A stretch of 64,000 nucleotides of DNA. Origin: Toxonevra muliebris (lineage: Eukaryota; Arthropoda; Insecta; Diptera; Pallopteridae). The DNA lies in assembly GCA_963691655.1 (NCBI GenBank), contig OY829328.1, positions 75,210,400-75,274,399 on the forward strand. The letters are read 5' to 3'. The translations under genes were made by a program, and so were the position numbers. Numbering within the stretch: the first letter of the stretch is position 1; every line of letters starts with the position of its first letter. Shown in pieces: positions 31,479 through 43,213 of this stretch. A model generated the notes under the pieces. The model was not told where the DNA came from, did no database searches, and saw only the letters and a program-made list of their open reading frames with translations.

Positions 31479-32365
31479 GGGCATAGCCGGGTTCCCATGT
31501 CAGAAATGCCCCCAAACCGAATCAAGTTTCGTATGGACTCTTTTGAAGCACTTAATTTAAGAATGAGTTGGCTAAATTTTCAGACCATTATCTGCAAATT
31601 TTAATAAGTAATGGCGGATTTTGTAGATTTCGTTTTTCACGCTTTTCAGCTTAAATAATCATAGGAAAAATCTGAAAAAAATCCCAGTGATTTATTGGTT
31701 TCGGAGACACATTTGGAATTTTTTCGTGAAATTCGCGACGAAAAAAATCGCGAAACTTTTTTTCAGAGTTTTGCAAGGTATGGACGGCGGTCAAAAAAAT
31801 TAAATATGAAATGCCACAAGTCCATGAAAAAAATCAATTACAGCTATTACCTATCAACTATCTGCTATTTGCGCAGAATTTCTTTTAAAATTTTTTTTTC
31901 CCAATTTTTTCATATAAAATGCCAATTTCGGTTTTTAATTTTTTTGACCGCCGTCCACACCTTGCAAAAATCTGAAAAAATTGAAGTATGAGTATTCGGC
32001 AACGACCTATTTACATAAGAAAAATCAGAGTAGTAAACCTATTTTTAGTATGAAAAAATCGCACATAAAAAGTTTCGCTACTTTTTTCATCGCGAATTTC
32101 GCGTCAGAAAATTCGCGCAAAAATTCCAAATGTGTCTTCAACACCAAAAAAACAGTGTGAATTTTTTCAGATTTTTCCTATGATTATTTAAGCTGAAAAG
32201 CGCCAAAAACGAAATTTACAAAATCCGCCATTACTCATTAAAAATTGCAGATAATGGTCTGAAAATTTAGTCAAATCATTATGAAATCAAGTGCTACAAA
32301 AAGGTCTATGCGAAAATTGATTCGATTTGGGGGCATTTCTGACATGGAAATCCGGCTATGCCCTT
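31479..32365. mobile_element. Foldback element, arms of about 430 bp
   Basis: GGGCATAGCCGGGTTCCCAT at 31479 mirrors ATGGAAATCCGGCTATGCCC ending near 32363. The two halves stay complementary for most of their length, for example TGTCAGAAATGCCCCCAAA with TTTGGGGGCATTTCTGACA, ATCATAGGAAAAATCTGAAA with TTTTTCAGATTTTTCCTATG, and ACCGCCGTCC with GGACGGCGGT near the centre. No frame of note. No certain target duplication. Confidence 0.8.
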
Positions 32366-32539
32366 TATTTAGTCGAAAGGTTTGAGAGTCATACTCTCAG
32401 CCTTCTAAATGTGACATGGAATATGGTATTGCATTTCGCAGTTAAAAAATTAGTTACTTGTTTTTCGTAGAAACTCTTACCAAGACGAAATGTTAAAAAA
32501 AAAGGGTCACTTTTGATCCTAAGACCCATTGAAATGTGG

Positions 32540-32745
32540 AGAGAGAGCCAACGAATTTCTCATCTCCGAGTTGTAAACATTTTCATATGGAGCACCTCAA
32601 ACTTCAGCGAGAAATGCTGAAATGAGTTTTTTCGAAGAAAGCGTGCTCTAGCGAATTCGTTAACACATTACAAGTCTCAACGAGTTCAACTCATTCGTTC
32701 ATACATGCATGCCTAATTTCACATACATAGACAAGCAGTGTTGCC
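32540..32745 (+). repeat. Dispersed repeat family A, copy 2 (left part)
   Basis: Matches copy 1 (1345-1560) and copy 3 (34920-35290). It is interrupted at 32746 by hAT-4 and continues at 34043. Confidence 0.55.
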
Positions 32746-34042
32746 AGAAACTTCACTTCAAAAATCGTCAAAATTGTAAGAAAAAATCGTAATTTTCACA
32801 AAAAAAAATCGTTATGAGAGAAAAACTCAAATTCGTTTACTTTTTAAATGATTTCTGCACTTAATTTTATTTAAATTGACTTATGAAAATATTGAATCAC
32901 CACATATTATATTGGATATAGCTTTCCAAAGCTTTCTTCAGCTGCAATTTCATACACCTTATCAAAAATTGTCGCAAAATCTACATATCGTAGCTCCCTG
33001 AAGTCAATATCTAGTTTCTGAAAGTAATTTTTGTCCCCTAAATTTTGAAAATGTGACATTAAACTTTGTAATGAATTAACTTCTTTTGAAATTAGTTTTC
33101 CAGGCTAAAGAAAACTTTGTTCTTTCAATGCAGTATTATTAAAATCAAATCAAATCGTAAATTATTAAAATCAAGTTTACACATTTTATGCGGTTTATGA
33201 TGCTTACAAGGATTTTTGTACGTAAATATCCAATGTAAATACCATATCTTTATTTTCCAAAAATATTTTTTTTTGTCTCTGACATCAATGCTGTTAACAT
33301 CTCAAGAATTAAATACTCAGGCTTTAAAATCATTATGCATGGAAAGCAATATCAGAAAAAACTTGTCTTTATTCCTTCAAAAGACGTTCCAGTTCCTGAA
33401 GAGAAAAGCTGAATAGGTAATATTTTCATTATCTTAAATGAAACCATTGTGCATCATACACCGTAAAAAAGTATTAAAATGTGTTCATAATGGTGAAGAC
33501 AGCTTTTTTTTTTAATGATTACGACTAAGCGCTGACTTGTCATTAAATGGTAATGTAAGAGTCGAGGAATAAAGAAAATTGTCTAAGTTGATGTAGGATT
33601 CTTGTGTTTCACTATTGAAGACCAATTCACTGAAATTGTTGGAGTAAAATGTGGTCATTTTGAATATTAAAGCTTTTAGAAACTTACTTTTGTCACATCA
33701 TACTATCACTTAGTAATATTAAGTTCAAAAAAGTCAAAATCACATTTTTTTTCTTCATGATATAGTTGCTATTTCAACAACTTTCTATGTAGATTTTTAG
33801 TAGCTTAAAAATAAATTTAATCCTCTCTATTATTGAGAAGATTTTTGGGGTTAACGTTTTTTTTTTTTGGTGTGTGGAAACTTTCTTTGTGCTATATATA
33901 CTAAATGTATAAAAAAAAAGCAGAAGAGATTTTAAAACAAAAAAGTTTTTTGCAGTTGTTTCTTGATCTAAAAAATCGTAATTTTTCAACAAAAATCGTC
34001 ATATCGTCATTGGACCAAAAAATCGTCATTCTGGCAACACTG
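32746..34042. mobile_element. hAT element hAT-4, non-autonomous or decayed
   Basis: Ends CAGTGTTGCCAGAA (32746) and TTCTGGCAACACTG (to 34042), a 14-bp perfect inverted repeat. AATCGTC-type motifs recur near both ends. It interrupts dispersed repeat copy 2; comparison with copy 3 (ATACAATGAGAAA) shows the empty site and gives decayed 8-mers TAGACAAG and CCTACAAT. A minus-strand reading near 33110-32930 (LISKEVNSLQSLMSHFQNLG) may be a transposase relic, but I cannot assign it. Confidence 0.7.
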
Positions 34043-34440
34043 CCTACAATGAGAAACTGCAAAGTATGTATGTGTGTGATTTTCACAATGTGCAGCTACA
34101 GTAAAATGGTTCACATAATTTTACAACAACAAAAAGTTGCTCTCACAACTTCGCTGATATATGGGATGAACCTAAAGGCGAATTCACGAACCGAGTCTCG
34201 CATTCTCTATGTACTTTTTTTTTATGGGAAGTTTTTTCGATCTCTCAAATTGAGAGCGTAGGAAAAATGCACCGCACTCTTTTTTACTGAGATGAGTTTA
34301 TTTTAATTTCCTTGTGGCACAGTTTTTGGCAAAGAGCTGCCTGCCATTTTAAAATTTTGTTTATACATCATTGTAAACTAAATGCATTATTAGATAGGAA
34401 ATGGCAATTTTTGAAGATGGCGAAATTTGAAAGAAAAAGG
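34043..34440 (+). repeat. Dispersed repeat family A, copy 2 (right part)
   Basis: Continues copy 2 beyond hAT-4: TACAATGAGAAACTGC, GTATGTATGTGTGTGATTTT, ACAACAACAAAAAGTTGCTC, CTTCGCTGATATATG, TTTCGATCTCTCAAATTGAG and ATGGCAATTTTTGAAGATGG, all shared with 34960-35290. Confidence 0.6.
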
Positions 34441-34630
34441 AAGGGAAAACATTGGAAGCAATCTCTCTTTATTCTTTTTGAAATGCTTTGTTAATAAAAA
34501 AACTTTTGGTTTTTGTTGAGTCTCTCTCTCTATTGAGAAAGTGAGTAGATTTGGATCAAAAAAGCTCAATTTTTTGCTTCTATAAACTACTTCGCTTACA
34601 AAAAAAATGTTGGAAAAGGGAATAGGTTGT

Positions 34631-34686
34631 AATGCCTGGCATGTTGGCAAATTTGATTGAATTTGACATAGTGAAAACCAGTCATA
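34631..34686. mobile_element. MITE family M, copy 3 (internally deleted)
   Basis: AATGCCTGG is followed directly by the inner block CATGTTGGCAAATTTGATTG and the right end GACATAGTGAAAACCAG. The left inner arm is missing. Confidence 0.5.
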
Positions 34687-34919
34687 ATTTTAATCGATTT
34701 TCGATCGATTTTATATTTGTACTGCAATATTTGAGTTTACAATTTTTGGTATTTGCTGAGACTCTTTATCTCTATTGAAAAAGTGAAAAAATTTGAATCA
34801 AAAAAGCTCAATTCTATATTTCTTTAAAATTCTCGGTTTTTATAAATCTCCTGGTTAAAATTATTGGAAAAGGGAATATGTAGATTATGAACTTAAATTT
34901 AATAGAAAAAATAACCAAC

Positions 34920-35290
34920 TAAGTACTTCGTTCGTACATGCATGTCCAATTTCACATACATAAATACAATGAGAAATTGCAATATATGTATGTGTGTGAT
35001 TTTCTTTTGACAGCTATGCAGCTACGGCAAAATAGTTCGTATTATTTTACAACAACAAAAATTTACTCTCACACATCTTCGCTGATATATATGACGAGTC
35101 TCGCACTCGCTACATTTTTATTTTTCTTGGGGAAGTTTTTCGATCTCTCAAATTGAGAGAGTAAGACGATGACTTAATTTTTTTTTGGTATGGAGTTGCC
35201 ATATTTAAGTTTTGATTAAACATCGTTGAAAATTAAATTGCATTTTGTGACTGGAAATGGCCATTTTTAAAGATGGCAACTTTTAAAGAG
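34920..35290 (+). repeat. Dispersed repeat family A, copy 3
   Basis: Aligns in order with 32690-32745 plus 34043-34440. This copy lacks the hAT insertion and shows the empty site. Confidence 0.6.
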
Positions 35291-37040
35291 AAAAGTTGGT
35301 GGAAAATGTAATGTTCTGTGGTATATTCTCCTTGCGAAAGAAAGATGGAAAATAAAAAGTTTATTTTATATTTGTATGGAATTCTTGGTTTTTGGCAGAG
35401 ATTTTGGTCCACAAAAAATGCTCAGCTCTATATCCACTTTCAATTTTTGTTACTCGTTTAAGCACTGGTGCAAAAAAATATTAAGAAGGTATGTAGATGT
35501 ATGTAACTGAACAGTTTATAAAACTTGCTCATATTCATCATAATGATGAATAATTGTTTTTTTGTGATAAAAATTTGTGCTTCTTTATACTAGAATCTGT
35601 CAAACGCTATCCTAAGCTTTCCAATTTATATTTCATTATATTAATAATTTCCAAAAATTGTACAAAAACAAAAGAATTTCAATAAAATATTCAAATGCCA
35701 AATATTGTATATTTCTTTAGAAGAAAACAAACACATTTGAGGTGAAATTCTTTTTAAACAGTAATTAAATTTATAACAAAAATTAAACTGTTTCTTATAC
35801 ATCAAAAGTATTTCTCTTTTTTTTCGACTCAACCCTTCCCCCCCGCCCTTCCCTACACTCCCGTCTCCACTTCTCCCAATATAAATTTCTCTTATAATTA
35901 AACAACTTTTCTTTCCTCTCCACATTTCTAAATAAAACACCAAGCAAAATTTCTTTTGCTTAAATCAAAAACCAAACCAACAAAAAAGGAAGAAAAAGGA
36001 GCAGAAACAAAATACAATTCTTTATTGTCCTTTGATATTCGCTGCTTCAATTAAACTATATACGCTGAAAAATATACAAAACTTTCTTACCATTTTTAAG
36101 CAATTTATCATTTTTAGCCACATTTCGTTGATATTTCATTTGCGGCATAAAACTGTTAAGTTTTCAGTGCTTGTGCTCCACTTTTAATCGTAAATGTTTT
36201 CTTGAATTTTTTTCTTATTTAATTTTTCTTTCTTCTTTCTTCATTTTTTTTTTCTTTGTGATAGCGTAAATTTTGCAAAAAGTTGTTGAAAACTTCTTTC
36301 AATTAAGTTTCCTACTTTGGTTACTTCGTTTCATTCTTTCAGAAGAGACTTTTATTCTTCATTGCTTTTGCTTGATTTAAGTGGAGAAGGGAGAGAGAAA
36401 GATAGAGAGAAAGAGAGCGATATATAAGTTGGGGTAGGTAGAAACTGCATATTTTTCGTATATATTAAAATCAGTTTAAAAAAAAATTTCTTCTTTGGTT
36501 TTTGAGTTGAGTGCCATAAAACTTTTTGACACTTTTATCCACGAGGCCAAAAAAAAAAAAAATGAAAACTGAAAAAGTTTAATTTTTGTTGTTGTAAGTT
36601 TTATTTTAAAGTGATTATCGATAGCATAAAAATAAAAGTTATTTCCTACTAAAGAATTTTTGTGTGTTAGATTTTTTTACAAGAGACACAAAAGGAATTA
36701 AAAGCCTATTTCATTTAGATCTAGGATGCCAATCGAAACTTTGATCTCAGACTTTTTTATAAGGGTCTGGGTAAAAATCAAGCGACAAAAGTAGATGAGG
36801 TGTGTATGAAGGCACCTCTCCTGTGAACTGCTAATTAATTGGTTTTGTTGTGCTTTCTTTTTTTTTGGAATCTTAAGTCAAAAATCTGTTAAGGATTTTT
36901 AATCAGTTTCCCCCATCTATTTTCAAAGTGCTTTAATTTAAAAAACCCAAAACTCAAATTACATTAAAAAATATTAAAATGAGTTGCACAAAACATAATT
37001 TCTCCCAATTTTCAAAAAAAGTAACTTGGTTTTGTTATAT
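35291..37040. other. No gene seen
   Basis: AT-rich sequence; a pyrimidine-rich patch at 35815-35880 and a GA tract at 36380-36420. No family recognised. Confidence 0.6.
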
Positions 37041-37044
37041 CATG

Positions 37045-38260
37045 AGAGAGACGTCGACTCTCTCAATGTCATCTCAAAGTAGCAAGTGATTGACTTCAAA
37101 GGTATTTACTGTTTTTTGATGGCCGTGTTGTTTTTGCAAATTCTTTTAATGCAAACACACATATATATGCGAGAGAGAGAGTGTTGTTCTTGCTTGAGTT
37201 TTTCATGCGAATATATTTTTTGTATGGAGATCGGCTCGATGCATTACAAGCAGAGACGTCGGCTCTCTCAATCGGGTTTCAAACAAGCGAGTGATTGACT
37301 TCAGAGGGATTTATTATTTTCATTAGTCGTGTTGTTTTTGTAAATTGTTCTAGTGCAAATACATACATAAATATGAGAGAGTTTTATTCTTGCTTGAGTT
37401 TTTTATGCGAATATAGTTTTTGTATGGGGATCGGCTCGATGCAATATAAGCAGAGGCGTCGGCTCTCTCAATGTTATCGCAAATTAGCGAGTAATAGATT
37501 TCAAAGGGATTTACTCTTTCTTTGTTTAGTTATGTTGTTTTTGCAAATTCTTTTAATGCAAATACACAAATATGAGAGAGTAAGATTGTTGTTCTTGCAA
37601 GAGGTTTTTTTTATACGAAATTCGTTTTATATATGGTGGTCGATGCAATACAAGCAGAGGCGCTCAGCTCTCTTTATGTCATCTCAAAGTAAGAAGCCAT
37701 TTATTTATATTCAATCGTTTTGTTTTTGTAAATTTTTTAAATGCAAATACACAAATATGAGAGAGAGTGTTGTTCTTGTAAGAGGTTTTTTATACGAATA
37801 AATTGTTTGTATAGAGAACGGTTCGATGCAATACAAGCAGAGACATCGTCTCTGCAATACAAACAGAGACGACTCGTCGGCTCTCTTAATCTATATTCAA
37901 ACAAGCGAGTGATTGACTTCAGAAGTATTTACTGTCGTGTTGTTTTTGCAAATTCTTTTAGCTCAACTACTTAAATATGAGAGAGAGAGAGAGTGTTGGT
38001 GTTGCAAGACTTTTTTATAAGAATAAATGTTATGTATTGTCGTCGGGTCGATACAATACAAGCAGATATACAAGCAGAGACGTCAGCTCTCTCAATGTCA
38101 ACTCAAATTAGCGAATAATAGACTTCAGAGAGATTTACTGTTTGTTGTTTTTGCAAGAAATATTTTTTTTGAAGTACACAAATACAAGAGAGAGTGATAT
38201 TAATGTTGTTTTTGTATGGTTCTTGCAAGAGTTGACTTATGTATTTACTCGCTTTTTTGT
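37045..38260 (+). repeat. Tandem satellite, about 205-bp unit, six copies
   Basis: The landmark GCAGAGACGTCGGCTCTCTC recurs at about 37051, 37256, 37456, 37660, 37843 and 38081. Each unit also holds GATTGACTTCA, TGTTGTTTTTGCAAATTCTT, a GAGAGAG tract and CGGCTCGATGCAATACAAGC. Copies are diverged by substitutions and small indels; the fifth has an extra local duplication. The open frames through it are products of repetition. Confidence 0.85.
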
Positions 38261-40090
38261 ATATTTACATATCCATATCCAAAAACAAAATTCATCTGCT
38301 TCAGTAACTTAGGAGGGAATAATTTTCGAACCTAATTTTTCCACACCACTTCTACCAAGTCTATCAGCTGATATGATTTTGTACTTTAAAATAAAATCTT
38401 AGCAAATATTTGTAATGATTTTAAACGATGACTTTTCAATAAGCCTACAAGCAACAGTTGCTGAGCACTATCTAGCAGCACACGCTGGTCACGCTCTTCC
38501 ACCTTTTCTTATCATATCGACAATCAAAATATAGTCAAATTATCATAACAATCAACAAGAAATTACCAATTTCAAAGAATTAAAATTTAAAGTATTTACG
38601 TAGGAAACTTATACCAAAAAAAAAAAGAAAGAAGTATAAAAAAGAAAAATAGAACGTACCTAGCCAGGTTGGTCTAAAATTGTATACCAAATGCCAAGCA
38701 AATTTGAAACAGGTTTCTGCATACAATAAAACGAGAAGAGAATTGAACTCTCGTAACACAATTTCAACTAAAAGAAAACTGAGTCAGCATTTCAATACTA
38801 TTAAGATGTCATTTGTAGATAAAAAACTTTATTTTTTCTTTTGCTTTTTTGTGATATGCTACTCTAAAAGCACCAAATTTTCTACAGACACAAACACACA
38901 CACACTCATACACAGATACACAAACATACTAACACACATACATATAACTGACTTAATGGCTGATTGGGTCTTTGTCGTGTGGCATGGGCGTAGCTTGCGC
39001 TTTGGCTAGAAAAATATTGCTAGAAAATGAAAAACGAAAAAAACTTAGAAGCAAACAAACAAAAAAACAAACAAACAATGAAGACGAAAGCATTAAGAAA
39101 ACAAAAAAAAAAATTGCCATACCAAGTTTCTTTTTATTACATACCTATCCTTGTCGTCCTTTGGGTGCTCATGTCATGCGATAATAATGATACTGAAGGT
39201 AAAATCACAAAACGACCAGAGCACAAGAAAAACAACAACAACGGCAACGAAAACGACAATCGGAATAAACAAACAAAAAAAGGGTAGCTATCAAATAAGT
39301 AAGTAGAAAGTAAAAAGTGTTGTTTGTAAAAAAATAAAAAATAAGTACTTAAATTATACGATTTTCTTGTAAAAAAAAAACATCAATAGGTAACCCATTT
39401 TCGCATACGACTTTAAAATGAAGGCGTATTGAAGAGTATTGAATTCACATTTAAATGTGTGTGTGCGCGTGTGTTTGTATATTTTTTTTTAAGTTTAAGT
39501 AATAACAATAATAATAATGTACTCGATTTTAAGTGCATTTAAAACCAAAAATATCTACATCCATGTCATGTACTTCAATGTGTACTTAAGTCATAATATT
39601 GTAATTTTACAAATGCTATATGAATTAGAAAAAAAAAAACAAATAAGTTCAGCAGCTGCTTACATTGCGCGAAATAAAACATGTATTTTTATATTAGGTA
39701 CTTAATTTTATTGTTTAAATTCACATGAAATCATTTAGCTAATGCAAAGGTTGTATCAATAACATTGGCTGGGACCTTTCTCAATAAACAAATCAACTGA
39801 TATGCATAGGTAAGCACTTAAATGGCAACTAAGTGCACGTGGAAAATAATGTTTCAAAGTAAACTTCAAGTCTCAGGTCTCAAAAAGGTTAGAAATAATT
39901 AGGGGAAATTAAAAAATATTTTTTTAAAAAAGTACTTGTGTGTTTTAACCCAGTTCTGTAAAGTACTTAACATATTTCATGTAATGACGGTTAAGTACCA
40001 ATTTTTTTTAATTACCCGTACTAAGTTCTTTCATTCTAAGTATTTTCAAAAACTTCTAAGCATATAAAAGTATTCGTAATTGTGAGTCTT
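38261..40090. other. No gene seen
   Basis: Contains a CA tract at 38885-38910 and several A-rich runs. The 109- and 86-codon frames here are A/K-rich and low-complexity. Nothing recognised. Confidence 0.55.
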
Positions 40091-40094
40091 AAGA

Positions 40095-42830
40095 TTCAAA
40101 AGCAACCAAAAATACTTAAAAGTATTTAAAAGTACTTAAAAATACTTAATAATACTTAAAAATACTTAAAAATACTTAAAAATACTTAAAAATACTTAAA
40201 AATATCTAAAAGTATTTAAAAACACTTAAAAATACTTCAAAATACTTACAAATACTTAAAAATACTTAAAAATACTTAAAAATACTTAAAAATACTTAAA
40301 AATACTTAAAAATACTTAAAAATACTTAAAAATACTTCAAAATACTTACAAATACTTAAAAACACTTAAAAATACTTAAAAATACTTAAAAATACTTAAG
40401 AATACTTAAAAATATTTAAAAATACTTAAAAGTACTTAAAAACACTTAAAAATATTTAAAAGTACTTAAAAATACTTAAAAATATTTCAAAATACTTAAA
40501 AATATTTAAAAGTACTTAAAAACAGTTAAAAATACTAAAAAAACTTAGATATACTTAAAAATACTTAAAAATACGTAAAAATACTAAAAATTCTTAATAA
40601 TACTAAAAAATACTTTAAAATACTTAAAAATATGTAAAAATACTTAAAAATGCTTAAAAATACTCAAAAATATTTAAAAATAGTTGAAAAGTCTTGAAAA
40701 TACTTGAAAGTACTTGAAAATTCCTGAATAAATTAAAATTCTTAAAAATACTTGAAAACATCAGAAAAAGTTTGTAAATTTCGAAACACTTGAAAATATT
40801 TAAAAATACTGGAAAGTTTTTGAAAATGCCGGAAAATATTTTAATTACTTAAAAATATCTAAAAATACTGAAAGTACTTGAAATATTTTAAAATTTGAAT
40901 GTACTGGCAAATACTTCAAAATACCTTAAAATTATTTCAAATACTCAAAAATACTTGCAATTACTTGAAAAACTTTAAAATACTTGAAGTTACTTGAAAT
41001 ACTTGAAAATCCTTAAAAATACTTGAAAATACTTAAAAATACTTAAAAATACTTAAAAATACTTAAAAATACTTAAAAATACTTAAAAATACTTAAAAAT
41101 ACTTAAAAATACTTAAAAATACATAAAAATACTTGAAAGTATTTGAAATAGTTGAATATTCCTGGAAATACTTGATATTCTTAAAAATACTTGAAAAACT
41201 TTGGAAATTTGGAAAAAATTAAAATAGTTCAAAATAATGGAAAGTACTTGAAAATGCCTGGCAGTATTATAAATATTTGAAAATACCGAAAAATACTTGA
41301 AATATTTAAAAATATGAATATCTAATTCTTCCATATTTATACTTAGAATTACTTAAAATACTCAAAAATACTTGAAATTACTTGAAAAACTTTAAAATAC
41401 TTGAAAATTCCTGAAAATACTTGAAATTCTTAAAAATATTTGAAAAACTTTAAAAATTCGGAAAAATTTGAAAATATTTAAAAATACTGGAAAGTACTAG
41501 AAAATATCTGAAAGTATTTTAAGTACTTAAAAATATCTAAAAACACTGAAAAATACTTGAAATATTTAAAATTACTTGAAAATACCTCAGAATTACTTAA
41601 AATATTTAAAAATACTTGAAACTACTTCACAAACTTTTAAATACTTAAAAATACTTGAGGAACTTTAAAGTACTGGAAATTACTTCAAAAACTTTAAAAT
41701 ACTTGAAAATTCCTGAAAATACTTGAAATTCTTAAAAATACATAAAAATACTTAAAAAAATACTTGAAAAAATTTGGAAATTTGGAAAAATTTTTAAATT
41801 TAAAAACTACTAGAAAGTACTTGTAAATGTCTGCAAGTATTTTAAGTATTTGAAAATATCTAGAAATACTGAAAATTACTTGGAATATTTAAAAATTTTT
41901 GAGAATTACTGATATACTTAAAAATACTTAAACCTAGTTCACAAACTTTAAAACACTTAAAAATACTTGAAAGTACTTTAAATACTGGAAAATTCTTGGA
42001 AATACTTTAAATTCTTAAAAACACCTGAAAAGTTTTGAAATTTAGAAAAACTTAGCAATATTTTAAAATACTGAAAAGTATTTGAAAATGCCTGAAAGTA
42101 TTTTAAGTACTTAAAAATATCTAAAAATACTGCAAAATACTTGAAATATTTAGAAATATGAGTGTACTTGAAAATACTTGAAAATCCATTAGAATTACTC
42201 AAAATATTTAAAAATACCTAAAATTCTTAAGAATTCTGGAAAAACTTTAGAAATTTAAAAGAATTTTAAGATATTTAAAAATACTTGCAAATACTTGAAA
42301 ATACGTCAGAATTACTTAAAATATTTAAAAATACTTAAAAATACTTGAACTATTTAAAAATTTATACATATAATATCTATATACAATCTCTATATTGATA
42401 TATTTGGAAATATTTAAAAACACTGAGAAGTACTTGAAAATACATGAAAATTTAAGAATAAATTAAAGTACTGGAATTAACTTTAGAATACTTAAAATTA
42501 TTAAAAATACTTTAAAATACAAAAACACCTCAAAATACTGGAAAATACTTGAAATAATTGAAATTACTTTAGGATACTTGAAAATTTCGAAATTACTTGA
42601 AAATACATGTAAATACTTTAAATTACTTAAAAATAATGGCAATTACTTGAAAATACCTAAAAATACTTGAAATTAGTTGAAAATATTTAAAAATACTTGA
42701 AGTTGCTTGAAAATACCTAAAAATGTCTGAAAATTCTTGAAGTTTCTTGAAAATACCTGGGAATTACTTGAAGACACTTTAAAGTAGGTACTTGCAAATA
42801 CTTGAAAAAACTTAAGATTTCATAAAAATT
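40095..42830 (+). repeat. 10-bp satellite (ACTTAAAAAT)n, about 2.7 kb
   Basis: Nearly pure in 40140-40420 and 41020-41120, decaying elsewhere through ACTTGAAAAT, ATTTAAAAAT and CCTGAAAAT variants. The 10-bp spacing puts the A tracts in phase with the DNA helix, so intrinsic curvature is likely. The YFKYF-type frames on the minus strand come from the repeat. Confidence 0.95.
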
Positions 42831-43213
42831 AACTCTCTAACCGCCGAAACTAGCTGATGCTACTCTTTTTTTTTTATAAGAATTCAAGATTTTTCGCTGA
42901 AAGTTTTTCTTTTTCTCTCTTTTTTCACTTTCTCTTGACTCAGTCACTGAAAACTACTACATTTTATCAAGTTCCTAAAATATTTTTAAAATAAAATTAT
43001 AAAAATTCATAAATAACTGTAATGATTTGTATAATTTTATCCTTTTAAATGATAAGAAAAAATTCGCAAAAAAAAAAAAATACATGAAATGAAACGAAAA
43101 AACAAATCTCCTCAATTTGAAATTCAGCATGACGTATAATGGCGTCCTGTTGGCGACATTAAATTACTGCATGCAATTGAAATGTTATCGCATATATATG
43201 TACACAGACAATA

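Noticed and set aside
37086..37974. Overlapping 70-168 codon frames with repeated LSFLCEY-type peptides
   Set aside because: Read-through of the 205-bp satellite; periodicity equals the DNA unit and frames shift between copies.
41113..42202. Minus-strand F-K-Y-F repeat frames
   Set aside because: Translation of the 10-bp satellite.
40095..42830. CRISPR-like array
   Set aside because: There are no unique spacers; a continuous 10-bp satellite in eukaryotic DNA.
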